The position numbers and the translations under genes are program-made. A stretch of 64,000 nt of DNA from Streptomyces pseudovenezuelae (lineage in GTDB: Bacteria > Actinomycetota > Actinomycetes > Streptomycetales > Streptomycetaceae): positions 701,688-765,687 of the forward strand of contig NZ_KQ948146.1 in NCBI RefSeq assembly GCF_001513955.1. Direction: 5' to 3'. The notes under the pieces are model-generated. The model saw only the letters and a program-made list of their open reading frames with translations, searched no databases and was not told the origin of the DNA. Positions 40,206-48,207 of the stretch are shown here, piece by piece (positions within the stretch are counted from its first letter, which is position 1; the number at the start of each line of letters is the position of its first letter).

Positions 40206-40799
40206 ATGCCGACCACACCTGCCACCACGACGCACACTCCGTCGAACGGCGCCGCGAACGCGATCCTGCTGGAACTGGTCGACGAGCACGGTGTGACGAT
40301 CGGCACCGCGGAGAAGCTCGCCGCCCATCAGCCGCCCGGACAGCTGCACCGCGCCTTCTCGGTGTTCCTCTTCGACGAGCGGGGCCGGCTGCTCCTCCAG
40401 CAGCGCGCGCTGGGCAAGTACCACTCCCCCGGCGTGTGGTCCAACACCTGCTGCGGCCACCCCTACCCGGGCGAGGCGCCCTTCGCGGCGGCGGCCCGGC
40501 GGACGTACGAGGAGCTGGGGGTCTCCCCGTCGCTGCTCGCCGAGGCCGGCACGGTCCGCTACAACCACCCGGACCCGGACTCGGGCCTGGTCGAGCAGGA
40601 GTACAACCACCTGTTCGTCGGCATGGTGCAGTCCCCGCTCGGCCCGGACCCGGAGGAGGTCGCCACGACCGCCTTCGTGACCCCGGCCGAGCTGGCGGAG
40701 CGGCACGCGAAGGACACTTTCTCCGCGTGGTTCATGACGGTGCTGGACGCGGCCCGTCCCGCGGTCAGGGAGCTGACGGGCCCGTCAGCCGGCTGGTGA
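40206..40799 (+). CDS. idi: Isopentenyl-diphosphate delta-isomerase, type I
   Basis: A 197-residue Nudix-fold isomerase interconverting IPP and DMAPP. Signature segments are HRAFSVFLFDERGRLLLQQR, YHSPGVWSNTCCGHPYPGE (catalytic Cys), ARRTYEELGV and EYNHLFVGMV (catalytic Glu region). The ATG at 40206 has AAGGA 5 nt upstream; an ATG at 40200 lies in the binding site. It is a separate unit about 10 kb from the hopanoid operon and could balance precursors for it. The Nudix box is the modified type usual for this enzyme. Confidence 0.95.
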   Translation: MPTTPATTTHTPSNGAANAILLELVDEHGVTIGTAEKLAAHQPPGQLHRAFSVFLFDERGRLLLQQRALGKYHSPGVWSNTCCGHPYPGEAPFAAAARRTYEELGVSPSLLAEAGTVRYNHPDPDSGLVEQEYNHLFVGMVQSPLGPDPEEVATTAFVTPAELAERHAKDTFSAWFMTVLDAARPAVRELTGPSAGW

Positions 40800-40814
40800 G
40801 AGGCCCGTCGGCCC

Positions 40815-41339
40815 TCAGGGCACGCGCACGGCCTTGAGCGGCAGGGCGGCCCAGATCACCTTGCCCCCGCTCGAGGTGTGCTCGACGTCGCAGACCCCGC
40901 CCGCCTCCCGGGTGACCTCGCGGACCAGGAGCAGTCCCCGGCCGCCCTCGCCGCTGTGGTCGGTCTCCAGGGCGGTCGGCCGGTAGGGGTGGTTGTCCTC
41001 CACGGACACCCGCACCCACTCCGCGCCCACGGCCACCTCCACGGCGAGCATCGGTGAGAGCAGCGCCGCGTGCCGGACGGCGTTCGTGACGAGCTCGGAC
41101 ACGATCAGCAGGAGACCTTGGACGAGGTCGTCCGAGACGGGTACTCCCTGGCGGTACAGCAGGTCCCGCACGGCGTGTCGCGCCTGCGGGACCGACGCGT
41201 CGACGGCGGGGGCGGTGAACCGCCACACACCCTCGTACGGCAGCGGGTCCGGTGTGCCCCGGTCGAGGGCGTCCGGTTCGAGGGGGTCTTCTCCGCTGTC
41301 CGTCGGGCGAGGGCCTGACCCGCGCCCATGGTCGTCCAT
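40815..41339 (-). CDS. ATP-binding protein, anti-sigma-factor-like (HATPase_c)
   Basis: A protein of about 174 residues with a GHKL ATPase domain of the RsbW/SpoIIAB type that is very abundant in Streptomyces. The N-box is LLIVSELVTNAVRHA, the D-box VRVSVEDNHPYRP and the G-box GEGGRGLLLVREV. The first 30 residues are charged and disordered. Members may phosphorylate or sequester partner proteins such as anti-anti-sigma factors; no partner is nearby. Start at ATG 41339 (MDDHGRGS) chosen; GTG at 41375 is possible. It converges on idi with a 15-bp gap. Confidence 0.85.
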   Translation of the reverse strand: MDDHGRGSGPRPTDSGEDPLEPDALDRGTPDPLPYEGVWRFTAPAVDASVPQARHAVRDLLYRQGVPVSDDLVQGLLLIVSELVTNAVRHAALLSPMLAVEVAVGAEWVRVSVEDNHPYRPTALETDHSGEGGRGLLLVREVTREAGGVCDVEHTSSGGKVIWAALPLKAVRVP

Positions 41340-41465
41340 TCTTCGGTCGCCACCCTTGCGCTCGATTGTCACCACATGTCGAGTGTTGGCAGCGCGTCGC
41401 CCCGCTCCGGATACCTGAACAGAAGTCAGCGCATATCGAGTGCCCCTGACCGACTCCGCGCGGAA

Positions 41466-42071
41466 CTATTCGGGTTGCGTCGTTTTTGCGGCTGCCTCGT
41501 GCTGCTCGGTGACCATTCCGACGATCTTGCGCCCGCCGAAGCCGGTGGCGATGAGGCCGAGTCCGTCGAAGAGCAGGCCGAGCGAGAAGAAGCAGCCGAT
41601 CACGTACTTGCTGCTGCTCGGCCAGGAGGCCAGCACCAGGATGCCCAGCAGCAGACCGAAGGCGCCCTGCACCAGGGTCCAGCCGAACTGCGGTCCCCGC
41701 ACCACCAGGCTGCCGACCAGCCGGAAGACCCCGCCGGTCAGGAAGAGCAGCGCGGCGAACATGGTCAGGGCCGCGGCCGCCGCCTCCGGCCGCCCGATGA
41801 CGACGACGCCGGCCGCGATGTTGAGTGCGGCGACCACGACACCGAGCCAGAAGAAGTTGGAACCCCGGGCCTGGACCGCGTGCAGCAGGCCGACCACACC
41901 GCCGATCAGCAGGAGCCAGCCGAACAGGATCATCGAGGTGAGCGTGGCCACCCCGGTGTAGATCAGCCCCACGAGCCCGGCGATCACCAGGATCACACCG
42001 AGCGCCGCCAGCCAGCCGAAATCGCGGCTCAGCTTGGCCGTCTCCGGGTTCTCCGCCTTGTTCACTGCCAT
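41466..42071 (-). CDS. HdeD family membrane protein
   Basis: A 201-residue integral membrane protein with six predicted helices in pairs, as in HdeD/DUF308 proteins. Visible segments are WLAALGVILVIAGLVGLIYT, SMILFGWLLLIGGVVGLLHA, FFWLGVVVAALNIAAGVVVI, LTMFAALLFLTGGVFRLVGS, LVQGAFGLLLGILVLASWP and VIGCFFSLGLLFDGLGLIAT. HdeD is linked to acid resistance in E. coli; the actinobacterial role is unproven. The ATG at 42071 has AGGAGG 7 nt upstream. It diverges from the enoyl-CoA hydratase gene. Confidence 0.88.
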   Translation of the reverse strand: MAVNKAENPETAKLSRDFGWLAALGVILVIAGLVGLIYTGVATLTSMILFGWLLLIGGVVGLLHAVQARGSNFFWLGVVVAALNIAAGVVVIGRPEAAAAALTMFAALLFLTGGVFRLVGSLVVRGPQFGWTLVQGAFGLLLGILVLASWPSSSKYVIGCFFSLGLLFDGLGLIATGFGGRKIVGMVTEQHEAAAKTTQPE

Positions 42072-42140
42072 GCAGGGCCTCCTCGCGCCGCCGGCCCCTT
42101 CTTGATCGTACGGTCGGGGGGTACGGCTAGCATCCGACCC

Positions 42141-42899
42141 ATGGAGTACCCGGAACCGCAGCTGCTGCACGCCGTCACGGACTCGATCGCTACCGTCGTG
42201 GTCCACCACCCGGCCAAGCGCAATGCCATGACGGCCGCGATGTGGCGGGCGCTGCCGCCGCTGCTGGACACGCTGGCCGCCGATCCGGACGTCCGGGTGC
42301 TCGTGCTGACCGGGGAGGGCGGCACGTTCTGCGCGGGCGCCGACATCTCCACGCTGCGCCGGTCGCCCGAGGAGGCCCAGGGGCTCGCGGTGCGGGCCGA
42401 GGAGGCTCTCGCCGCGTTTCCGAAGCCGACGCTGGCGGCGGTCCGGGGGCACTGTGTGGGCGGCGGGTCGCAGCTCGCGGCGGCGTGCGATCTGCGGTTC
42501 GCCGAGGAGGGCGCCCTGTTCGGGGTGACACCGGCGAAGCTCGGGATCGTGTATCCGGCCTCCTCCACCCGGCGGCTGGTGTCGCTGGTCGGCCCGGCCA
42601 CCGCCAAGTACCTGTTGTTCTCCGGCGAGTTGATCGACGCGGAGCGGGCGCTGCGGACGGGTCTGGTCGACGAGGTGCTGCCGGAGGGCGAACTGGCCAA
42701 GCGTGTCGGGGAGTTCACCCGGATCCTGGCGTCCCGTTCGCAGCTGACCCAGGCCGCGGCGAAGGAGTTCGCGAACGGCCGCACGGACCGGGACGGGTAC
42801 TGGACCGGGCAGGCGCGCGGCAGCGGCGACACCGCGGAGGGGGTCGCCGCCTTCCTGGAGCGCAGGGCCCCGCACTTCACCTGGACTACGTCAGGATGA
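42141..42899 (+). CDS. Enoyl-CoA hydratase/isomerase family protein
   Basis: A 252-residue crotonase-fold protein. The oxyanion-hole segments are TFCAGADISTL and VRGHCVGGGSQLAAACDLRF, followed by FGVTPAKLGIVYPASST. The position of the second catalytic Glu is taken by the PAKLG segment, so a true hydratase is less certain and an isomerase, hydrolase or decarboxylase is possible. ATG at 42141. It overlaps the end of the convergent DJ-1/PfpI gene by 14 bp. No other beta-oxidation gene is beside it. Confidence 0.85.
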   Translation: MEYPEPQLLHAVTDSIATVVVHHPAKRNAMTAAMWRALPPLLDTLAADPDVRVLVLTGEGGTFCAGADISTLRRSPEEAQGLAVRAEEALAAFPKPTLAAVRGHCVGGGSQLAAACDLRFAEEGALFGVTPAKLGIVYPASSTRRLVSLVGPATAKYLLFSGELIDAERALRTGLVDEVLPEGELAKRVGEFTRILASRSQLTQAAAKEFANGRTDRDGYWTGQARGSGDTAEGVAAFLERRAPHFTWTTSG

Positions 42900-43521
42900 A
42901 GCGGCTCCTGGAGCGGAACTCCTCGACGAGGTGCGCGGGCGCCTTCTGCGGCGAGCCCGCGTCGTAGGGCGGTTGCGGGTCGTACTCGGTCAACAGCTGT
43001 ACGGCCTGGGCGTGTTCGTCGCCCGCGATCCGGCCGAGGAGCGTGAGACCCATGTCGATGCCGGCGGAGACCCCGGCGCCGGTGACGTACTTCCCGTCGA
43101 ACACGACCCGCTCCCCCGTGGGCTCGGCGCCGAACTGCTTCAGGAAGTCCAGGGCCAGCCAGTGGGAGGTCGCGCGGCGGCCCCGGAGCAGTCCCGCGGC
43201 CGCGAGCAGCAGGGAGCCGGTGCACACGGACGTCGTCCAGGTGCTGGTGGCGTCGGCGGCGCGCAGCCAGTCGAGCAGTGCCGAGTTCTCCATCTGCGGG
43301 GTCTGCCCGGGACCGCCCGGCACGATCACGATGTCGGGGCTCGGCACCTCGGCGAGCGTCCTGTCGGCGGTGATGGCGAGGTTGCCGGTGTCGGTGCGCA
43401 CCGGACCGGTCTGCTCGGCGACGAAGACGGTCTCCGCGTCGGGGAGGCGGCCGAGGGTCTCGTACGGTCCTACGGCGTCCAGGGCGGTGAAGCGGTCGAA
43501 GAGGACGACGGCGATCTGCAC
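42886..43521 (-). CDS. DJ-1/PfpI family protein
   Basis: A 211-residue protein of the DJ-1/PfpI glutamine-amidotransferase-like fold. The nucleophile elbow is TSVCTGSLLLAAAG, with the reactive Cys after Val, and VIVPGGPGQTPQM is the acidic-strand region. Members include chaperone-like deglycases and isonitrile hydratases; the ATSHWLALDFLKQFGA segment and size resemble the isonitrile hydratase group. GTG at 43521 starts MQIAVVLFDRF with GGGGG upstream. It follows the GlxA-type regulator by 11 nt on the same strand, so the two are probably co-transcribed, and overlaps the enoyl-CoA hydratase end. Confidence 0.86.
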   Translation of the reverse strand: MQIAVVLFDRFTALDAVGPYETLGRLPDAETVFVAEQTGPVRTDTGNLAITADRTLAEVPSPDIVIVPGGPGQTPQMENSALLDWLRAADATSTWTTSVCTGSLLLAAAGLLRGRRATSHWLALDFLKQFGAEPTGERVVFDGKYVTGAGVSAGIDMGLTLLGRIAGDEHAQAVQLLTEYDPQPPYDAGSPQKAPAHLVEEFRSRSRFILT

Positions 43522-43532
43522 AGGGGGTCCTT

Positions 43533-44492
43533 TCACTGGGCCGGGGTCGGGTGGAAGCGGCGGCGGTACTCGGAGGGAGCCGTGCCGAGGGTTCTGACGA
43601 AGGCCCGGCGCATCCCCTCGGGGGTGCCGTAGCCGCTGGCGCGGGAGATCTCCTCGATGCCGTCGGAGGTGTCCTCCAGGAGGCGGCGGGCGTGTTCGAG
43701 CCGGACCCGGTCGACGTACCGGCCCGGCGTCATGCCGGTCTCGGTCTGGAAGGCGCGGGCGAAGTGGCGGGGCGAGAGACGGGCCCGGGCGGCGAGGGCC
43801 TCGACGCTCAGGTCGTCGGCGGGGTGCTCGGTGATCCACAGCTGGACCTCGCGCAGCGGTTCGCGCTGCGCGGTCTGGGCGGCGAGCTGGGCGCTGAACT
43901 GGGCCTGGTTCCCGGGCCTGCGCAGGAAGACGACCAGGTGGCGGGCGATGGCGAGGGCCGCGTCCCGGCCCAGGTCCTCCTCCACCAGGGCGAGCGCGAG
44001 GTCGATGCCCGAGGTGACACCGGCCGACGTCGACACCTGTCCGTCGCGCACATAGATCGGGTCGGGGTCCACCTCGACGGCCGGATGGTCGCGGGCGAGC
44101 CGGTCGCAGTACGCCCAGTGCGTGGTGACCCTGCGGCCGTCCAGGAGCCCCGCCTCGGCGAGCCGGATGGCGCCGGTGCACACCGAGACCAGGCGCTCGG
44201 CCCGGGGCCCGTGCTCGCGCAGCCAGTCGGTCAGGAGCGCGTCGGGGCGCCGGGTGCCCTGGCCCCCGGGCACGAGCAGGGTGTGCGGGGCGCCGGCCCG
44301 CACGAGCGCCTCGTCCGGTACGACGGTCAGGCCGCTGGAGGTGCGCACGGCGGCTCCGTCCAGCGAGGCCGTACGGATGCGATAGGTGCCCGGGGTGTGC
44401 TGCTCGGCCCCCGCGAAGACCTCCAGCGGGCCGGTGACGTCGAGGCTCTGCACCCCGTCGAAGAGGACGAAGAGAACGTTTCGCTGCGCCAT
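43533..44492 (-). CDS. GlxA family AraC-type transcriptional regulator
   Basis: A 319-residue regulator made of an N-terminal DJ-1/PfpI domain (about 1-185; VLFVLFDGVQSLDVTGPLEV, SVCTGAIRLAEAGLLDG) and a C-terminal AraC helix-turn-helix pair (about 215-312; LSVEALAARARLSPRHFARA, IEEISRASGYGTPEGMRRAF). GlxA-type proteins often activate catabolic genes. ATG at 44492. The DJ-1 enzyme gene lies 11 nt downstream, so regulator and enzyme share the same sensor fold and perhaps the same ligand. Confidence 0.9.
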   Translation of the reverse strand: MAQRNVLFVLFDGVQSLDVTGPLEVFAGAEQHTPGTYRIRTASLDGAAVRTSSGLTVVPDEALVRAGAPHTLLVPGGQGTRRPDALLTDWLREHGPRAERLVSVCTGAIRLAEAGLLDGRRVTTHWAYCDRLARDHPAVEVDPDPIYVRDGQVSTSAGVTSGIDLALALVEEDLGRDAALAIARHLVVFLRRPGNQAQFSAQLAAQTAQREPLREVQLWITEHPADDLSVEALAARARLSPRHFARAFQTETGMTPGRYVDRVRLEHARRLLEDTSDGIEEISRASGYGTPEGMRRAFVRTLGTAPSEYRRRFHPTPAQ

Positions 44493-44605
44493 GCCCTCGA
44501 TTCTCAGGCCGGGGCGCGATGGCGGCAATGACGAGTTCCCCACCTTTCCTGCCATGGGGAACCTCCCCGTAGAGGGGATACCAAGCGGTCGGTAACCTGC
44601 TCGGC

Positions 44606-45475
44606 ATGACTACTGCCGCCCTGGAACCGCGCGTCGGCCGCCGCTGTCACAACCCCCTCAACTCCCTGCACGCCGCGCACTACTTCTCTCCCGACCTGGG
44701 CAAGGAGCTGGCCGCGATCGGTGTCACCCACCCGAGGGCCGTCAACTTCGCGGTGCGGGCCGCCGCGCTGGGGCCGGTCGGCCCGGGGGCGGTGACGGCC
44801 GCTTTCTACAACTACAAGCACGAGCTGGTGGCCGAGCACGTGCCCGCCGTGTGGCGGACCGCCACGCCCGAACAGGTTCTGGCGGCACGCGCGCGTGCCG
44901 TCGACGCGACCCTGCGCCGCCTGCTCGGCGACGAGACCGTGGCGTCGGACGGGATGGCCGAGGCCGCGCGGCTCGCCCTGCGGGCCGCCGAGGGCTGTTC
45001 CCGTGCCGCCCGCCCGCTGTACTCCGCGCACGCCGACCTGCCGGTGCCCGAGGAGCCCCACCTGGCGCTCTGGCACGCCGCCACGCTGCTGCGCGAGCAC
45101 CGGGGCGACGGACATCTCGCCGCCCTGATGTCCGCGGAGCTGGACGGTCTTGAGGCTCTGGTGACCCACACCGCGACGGGCCGGGGCATGACGCCGTCCT
45201 GGGTGTTCACCACGCGCGGGTGGACCCGGGCGGAGTGGGACGCGGCCGCCGGACGGCTCCGCGGGCGCGGACTGCTGGACGCCGAGGACGAACTCACCGA
45301 GCGGGGACTCGCCCTGAGGGAGGAGATCGAGGCGCAGACGGACCGGCTGGACCGGGCCCCGTACGAGCACCTCGGGGCCGAGGGCGTGGCACGGCTGACG
45401 GAGCTCGCGGTGGGGTTCGCGCGCGCGGCGACCGCCGCGGGGGCCTATCCCGCGGACCTGATCGGCAGGCGCTGA
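44606..45475 (+). CDS. SCO6745 family protein, SalK-like
   Basis: A 289-residue soluble, helix-rich protein I recognise as the SCO6745 family. It begins GRRCHNPLNSLHAAHYFSPD and has VTAAFYNYKHELVAEHVPAVW in the first third. The C-terminal third (WVFTTRGWTRAEWDAAAGRL, GLLDAEDELTERGLALREEI) looks like a winged helix of the MarR type and ends in a helical segment. Some relatives are called SalK, but kinase activity is not evident from motifs. Function unknown; a regulator is the best guess. It precedes the LPFR small protein gene by 86 nt. Confidence 0.75.
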   Translation: MTTAALEPRVGRRCHNPLNSLHAAHYFSPDLGKELAAIGVTHPRAVNFAVRAAALGPVGPGAVTAAFYNYKHELVAEHVPAVWRTATPEQVLAARARAVDATLRRLLGDETVASDGMAEAARLALRAAEGCSRAARPLYSAHADLPVPEEPHLALWHAATLLREHRGDGHLAALMSAELDGLEALVTHTATGRGMTPSWVFTTRGWTRAEWDAAAGRLRGRGLLDAEDELTERGLALREEIEAQTDRLDRAPYEHLGAEGVARLTELAVGFARAATAAGAYPADLIGRR

Positions 45476-45561
45476 TCTTTCCGGGCCGCCACGAAGATTG
45501 CCCGGCCGTCTCGGAGGTACCCGTTTCTTTCCCGGTCGCCCTGGCCGGGAGAGGAAAGGGG

Positions 45562-45699
45562 ATGCACATGTTCCGCGCGATCGCAGACGTCCTGCGCCAG
45601 ATCGGTGGCGCCATCGCCACCGTGGTGACCCTGCCCTTCCGGGCCGTCGCCCGGCTGTTCGGCGGTGCGTCCAGCTCCACGAGGAGCCGCAGGGCCTGA
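45562..45699 (+). CDS. LPFR-motif small protein
   Basis: A 45-residue protein (start MHMFRAIADVLRQIGGAIAT) with a central helix ending VVTLPFRAVARLFGG and a basic tail SSTRSRRA. The LPFR motif identifies a small family of streptomycete proteins of unknown function. The amphipathic helix and basic end suggest peripheral membrane binding. GAGAGGAAAGGGG precedes the ATG at 45562; the Met at 45568 is an equally plausible start. It stands between the SCO6745-family gene and tex, all on the plus strand. Confidence 0.75.
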   Translation: MHMFRAIADVLRQIGGAIATVVTLPFRAVARLFGGASSSTRSRRA

Positions 45700-45793
45700 C
45701 GACCCCGGCCTGATGACCGCGCCCTGAGCCCCGACTGTCGGTGCCGCCTGCCACAATTGCCGCGCAACCTCAGTGAGAAGGCGGTACGGGATC

Positions 45794-48151
45794 GTGACGA
45801 CACCCGGGTCCAGCGGGTCCACCAGCGCAGGGTCGATCGAAAGCAGGATCGCCGAGGAACTCGGCGTACGGGAGCGGCAGGTGAAGGCTGCCGTGGAGCT
45901 GCTCGACGGCGGTTCCACGGTTCCCTTCATCGCCCGCTACCGCAAGGAAGCGACCGAGATGCTCGACGACGCGCAGCTGCGCACGCTCGAGGAGCGGTTG
46001 CGGTATCTGCGGGAGCTGGAGGAGCGGCGGACGGCGATCCTCGACTCGGTGCGCGAGCAGGGCAAGCTCACCGAGGAGCTTCAGGCGCGGATCCTGGGCG
46101 CGGAGACCAAGGCGCGCCTTGAGGACATCTATCTGCCGTTCAAGCCGAAGCGCCGCACCAAGGCGCAGATCGCGCGCGAGGCCGGCCTTGAGCCGCTCGC
46201 CGAGGGCCTGCTCGGGGACCCGGGGGTCGCGCCGCTCGCCGCGGCCGCCGCGTTCGTCGACGCCGACAAGGGCGTGCCCGACGCGCAGGCCGCGCTGGAC
46301 GGTGCCCGGGCGATCCTCACCGAGCGTTTCTCGGAGGACGCCGACCTGATCGGCGAGCTCCGCGAGCGTATGTGGGTGCGCGGTCGTCTGGCCGCCAAGG
46401 TGCGGGACGGCAAGGAGGAGGCGGGCGCCAAGTTCGCCGACTACTTCGACTTCGCCGAGCCCTTCACGAACCTGCCCTCGCACCGGATCCTGGCGATGCT
46501 GCGCGGCGAGAAGGAGGAGGTCCTCGACCTCGTCCTGGAGCCCGAGGAGGCCACGGAGGGACCCTCGTCCTACGAGGGCATCGTGGCCCACCGTTTCGGG
46601 ATCGCCGACCGCGGTCGCCCCGGCGACAAGTGGCTGACGGACACCGTCCGCTGGGCCTGGCGGACCCGCATCCTCGTGCACCTGGGCATCGACCTCAGGC
46701 TGCGGCTGCGGACGGCCGCCGAGGACGAGGCGGTCAATGTGTTCGCGGCCAACCTCCGCGACCTGCTGCTCGCCGCCCCGGCCGGCACGCGCGCGACGCT
46801 CGGCCTGGACCCCGGCTTCCGTACGGGCGTGAAGGTCGCCGTGGTCGACGCGACCGGAAAGGTCGTCGCGACGGACGTGATCTACCCGCACGTCCCGGCC
46901 AACAAGTGGGACGAGGCCATCGCCAAACTGGCCCGCCTCGCCAAGGAGCACGCGGTCGAGCTGATCGCGATCGGCAACGGCACGGCGTCCCGCGAGACCG
47001 ACAAGCTCGCCGGGGAGCTGATCACCAAGCACCCGGAGCTGAAGCTCACCAAGGTGATGGTGTCCGAAGCGGGCGCGTCCGTGTACTCGGCCTCCGCGTT
47101 CGCCTCGCAGGAGCTGCCGGACATGGACGTGTCGCTGCGTGGCGCCGTCTCCATCGCCCGCCGGCTCCAGGACCCGCTGGCCGAGCTGGTGAAGATCGAC
47201 CCGAAGTCGATCGGCGTCGGCCAGTACCAGCACGACCTGTCCGAGGTGAAGCTGTCACGCTCCCTGGACGCGGTCGTGGAGGACTGTGTGAACGGCGTGG
47301 GGGTCGACGTCAACACCGCGTCCGCCCCGCTGCTCGCCCGGGTCTCCGGAATCACCTCAGGGCTGGCGGAGAACATCGTGTCGCACCGGGACGCCAACGG
47401 CCCCTTCAAGTCCCGCACCGAGCTGAAGAAGGTGGCCCGGCTGGGCCCCAAGGCGTACGAGCAGTGCGCGGGCTTCCTGCGGATCCGCGGTGGCTCCGAT
47501 CCGCTGGACTCCTCCAGCGTCCACCCCGAGGCGTACCCGGTGGTGCGGCGCATGGTGAAGACCGCGGGGCAGGAAGTGGCCTCCCTCGTCGGCAACACGG
47601 GTGTGCTGCGCTCGCTCCGGCCGCAGGACTTCGTGGACGAGACGTTCGGTCTGCCCACGGTGACCGACATCCTCAAGGAGCTGGAGAAGCCGGGGCGCGA
47701 CCCTCGGCCCGCCTTCAAGACGGCGACCTTCAAGGAGGGCGTCGAGAAGATCTCCGACCTGACCTCCGGGATGGTCCTGGAGGGGGTCGTGACCAATGTG
47801 GCGGCGTTCGGGGCGTTCATCGACGTCGGTGTCCACCAGGACGGTCTGGCGCATGTCTCCGCGCTGTCGAAGACGTTCGTCAAGGATCCGCGGGACGTCG
47901 TCAAGCCGGGTGACATCGTCAAGGTGAAGGTGCTGGAGGTCGACATCCCGCGCAAGCGGATCTCGTTGACGCTCCGGCTGGACGACGAGGCACAGCCGAA
48001 GGCTCCCGGCGGGGAGCGCCGTCAGCCGCAGCGGGGCGGGCGGCCCCCTCAGCAGCGACAGCAGCGGCAGGCGCCCGCTCCGGGGAACAGCGCGATGGCT
48101 GATGCTCTGCGGAAGGCCGGGCTGCTGGACGCGAAGAAGAAGGGGCGGTAG
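45794..48151 (+). CDS. tex: Tex family RNA-binding transcription accessory protein
   Basis: A 785-residue Tex/YqgF protein. The N-terminal helical region includes VPFIARYRKEATEMLDD, typical of Tex. A central YqgF/RNase H-like domain contains TLGLDPGFRTGVKVAVVDAT and IGNGTASRETDKLA. Helix-hairpin-helix motifs follow (GVDVNTASAPLLARVSGI, GPKAYEQCAGFLRI). An S1 RNA-binding domain near 640-712 reads GVVTNVAAFGAFIDVGVHQD. The C-terminus is a Gln/Arg-rich tail. Tex binds nucleic acid and affects transcription and toxin genes in other bacteria. GTG at 45794 is chosen over an upstream GTG at 45773 that lacks a binding site. Confidence 0.93.
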   Translation: MTTPGSSGSTSAGSIESRIAEELGVRERQVKAAVELLDGGSTVPFIARYRKEATEMLDDAQLRTLEERLRYLRELEERRTAILDSVREQGKLTEELQARILGAETKARLEDIYLPFKPKRRTKAQIAREAGLEPLAEGLLGDPGVAPLAAAAAFVDADKGVPDAQAALDGARAILTERFSEDADLIGELRERMWVRGRLAAKVRDGKEEAGAKFADYFDFAEPFTNLPSHRILAMLRGEKEEVLDLVLEPEEATEGPSSYEGIVAHRFGIADRGRPGDKWLTDTVRWAWRTRILVHLGIDLRLRLRTAAEDEAVNVFAANLRDLLLAAPAGTRATLGLDPGFRTGVKVAVVDATGKVVATDVIYPHVPANKWDEAIAKLARLAKEHAVELIAIGNGTASRETDKLAGELITKHPELKLTKVMVSEAGASVYSASAFASQELPDMDVSLRGAVSIARRLQDPLAELVKIDPKSIGVGQYQHDLSEVKLSRSLDAVVEDCVNGVGVDVNTASAPLLARVSGITSGLAENIVSHRDANGPFKSRTELKKVARLGPKAYEQCAGFLRIRGGSDPLDSSSVHPEAYPVVRRMVKTAGQEVASLVGNTGVLRSLRPQDFVDETFGLPTVTDILKELEKPGRDPRPAFKTATFKEGVEKISDLTSGMVLEGVVTNVAAFGAFIDVGVHQDGLAHVSALSKTFVKDPRDVVKPGDIVKVKVLEVDIPRKRISLTLRLDDEAQPKAPGGERRQPQRGGRPPQQRQQRQAPAPGNSAMADALRKAGLLDAKKKGR

Positions 48152-48158
48152 CGGTGGT

Positions 48159-48199
48159 GGGGAACTGCGGGCCGGCTGTGGCTGGTCGCGCAGTTCCCC
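48159..48199. terminator. Bidirectional terminator between tex and the ABC-F gene
   Basis: GGGGAACTGCG (48159-48169) and CGCAGTTCCCC (48189-48199) form an 11-bp stem with a 19-nt loop between two convergent genes. The right arm belongs to a dispersed streptomycete repeat also present at 57658-57678. Confidence 0.75.
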
Positions 48200-48207
48200 G
48201 CGCCCCT

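Noticed and set aside
42886..44607. 573-codon reading of the DJ-1 gene extended through the GlxA regulator
   Set aside because: Only the last 211 codons resemble DJ-1/PfpI. The extension is an out-of-frame image of the regulator gene.
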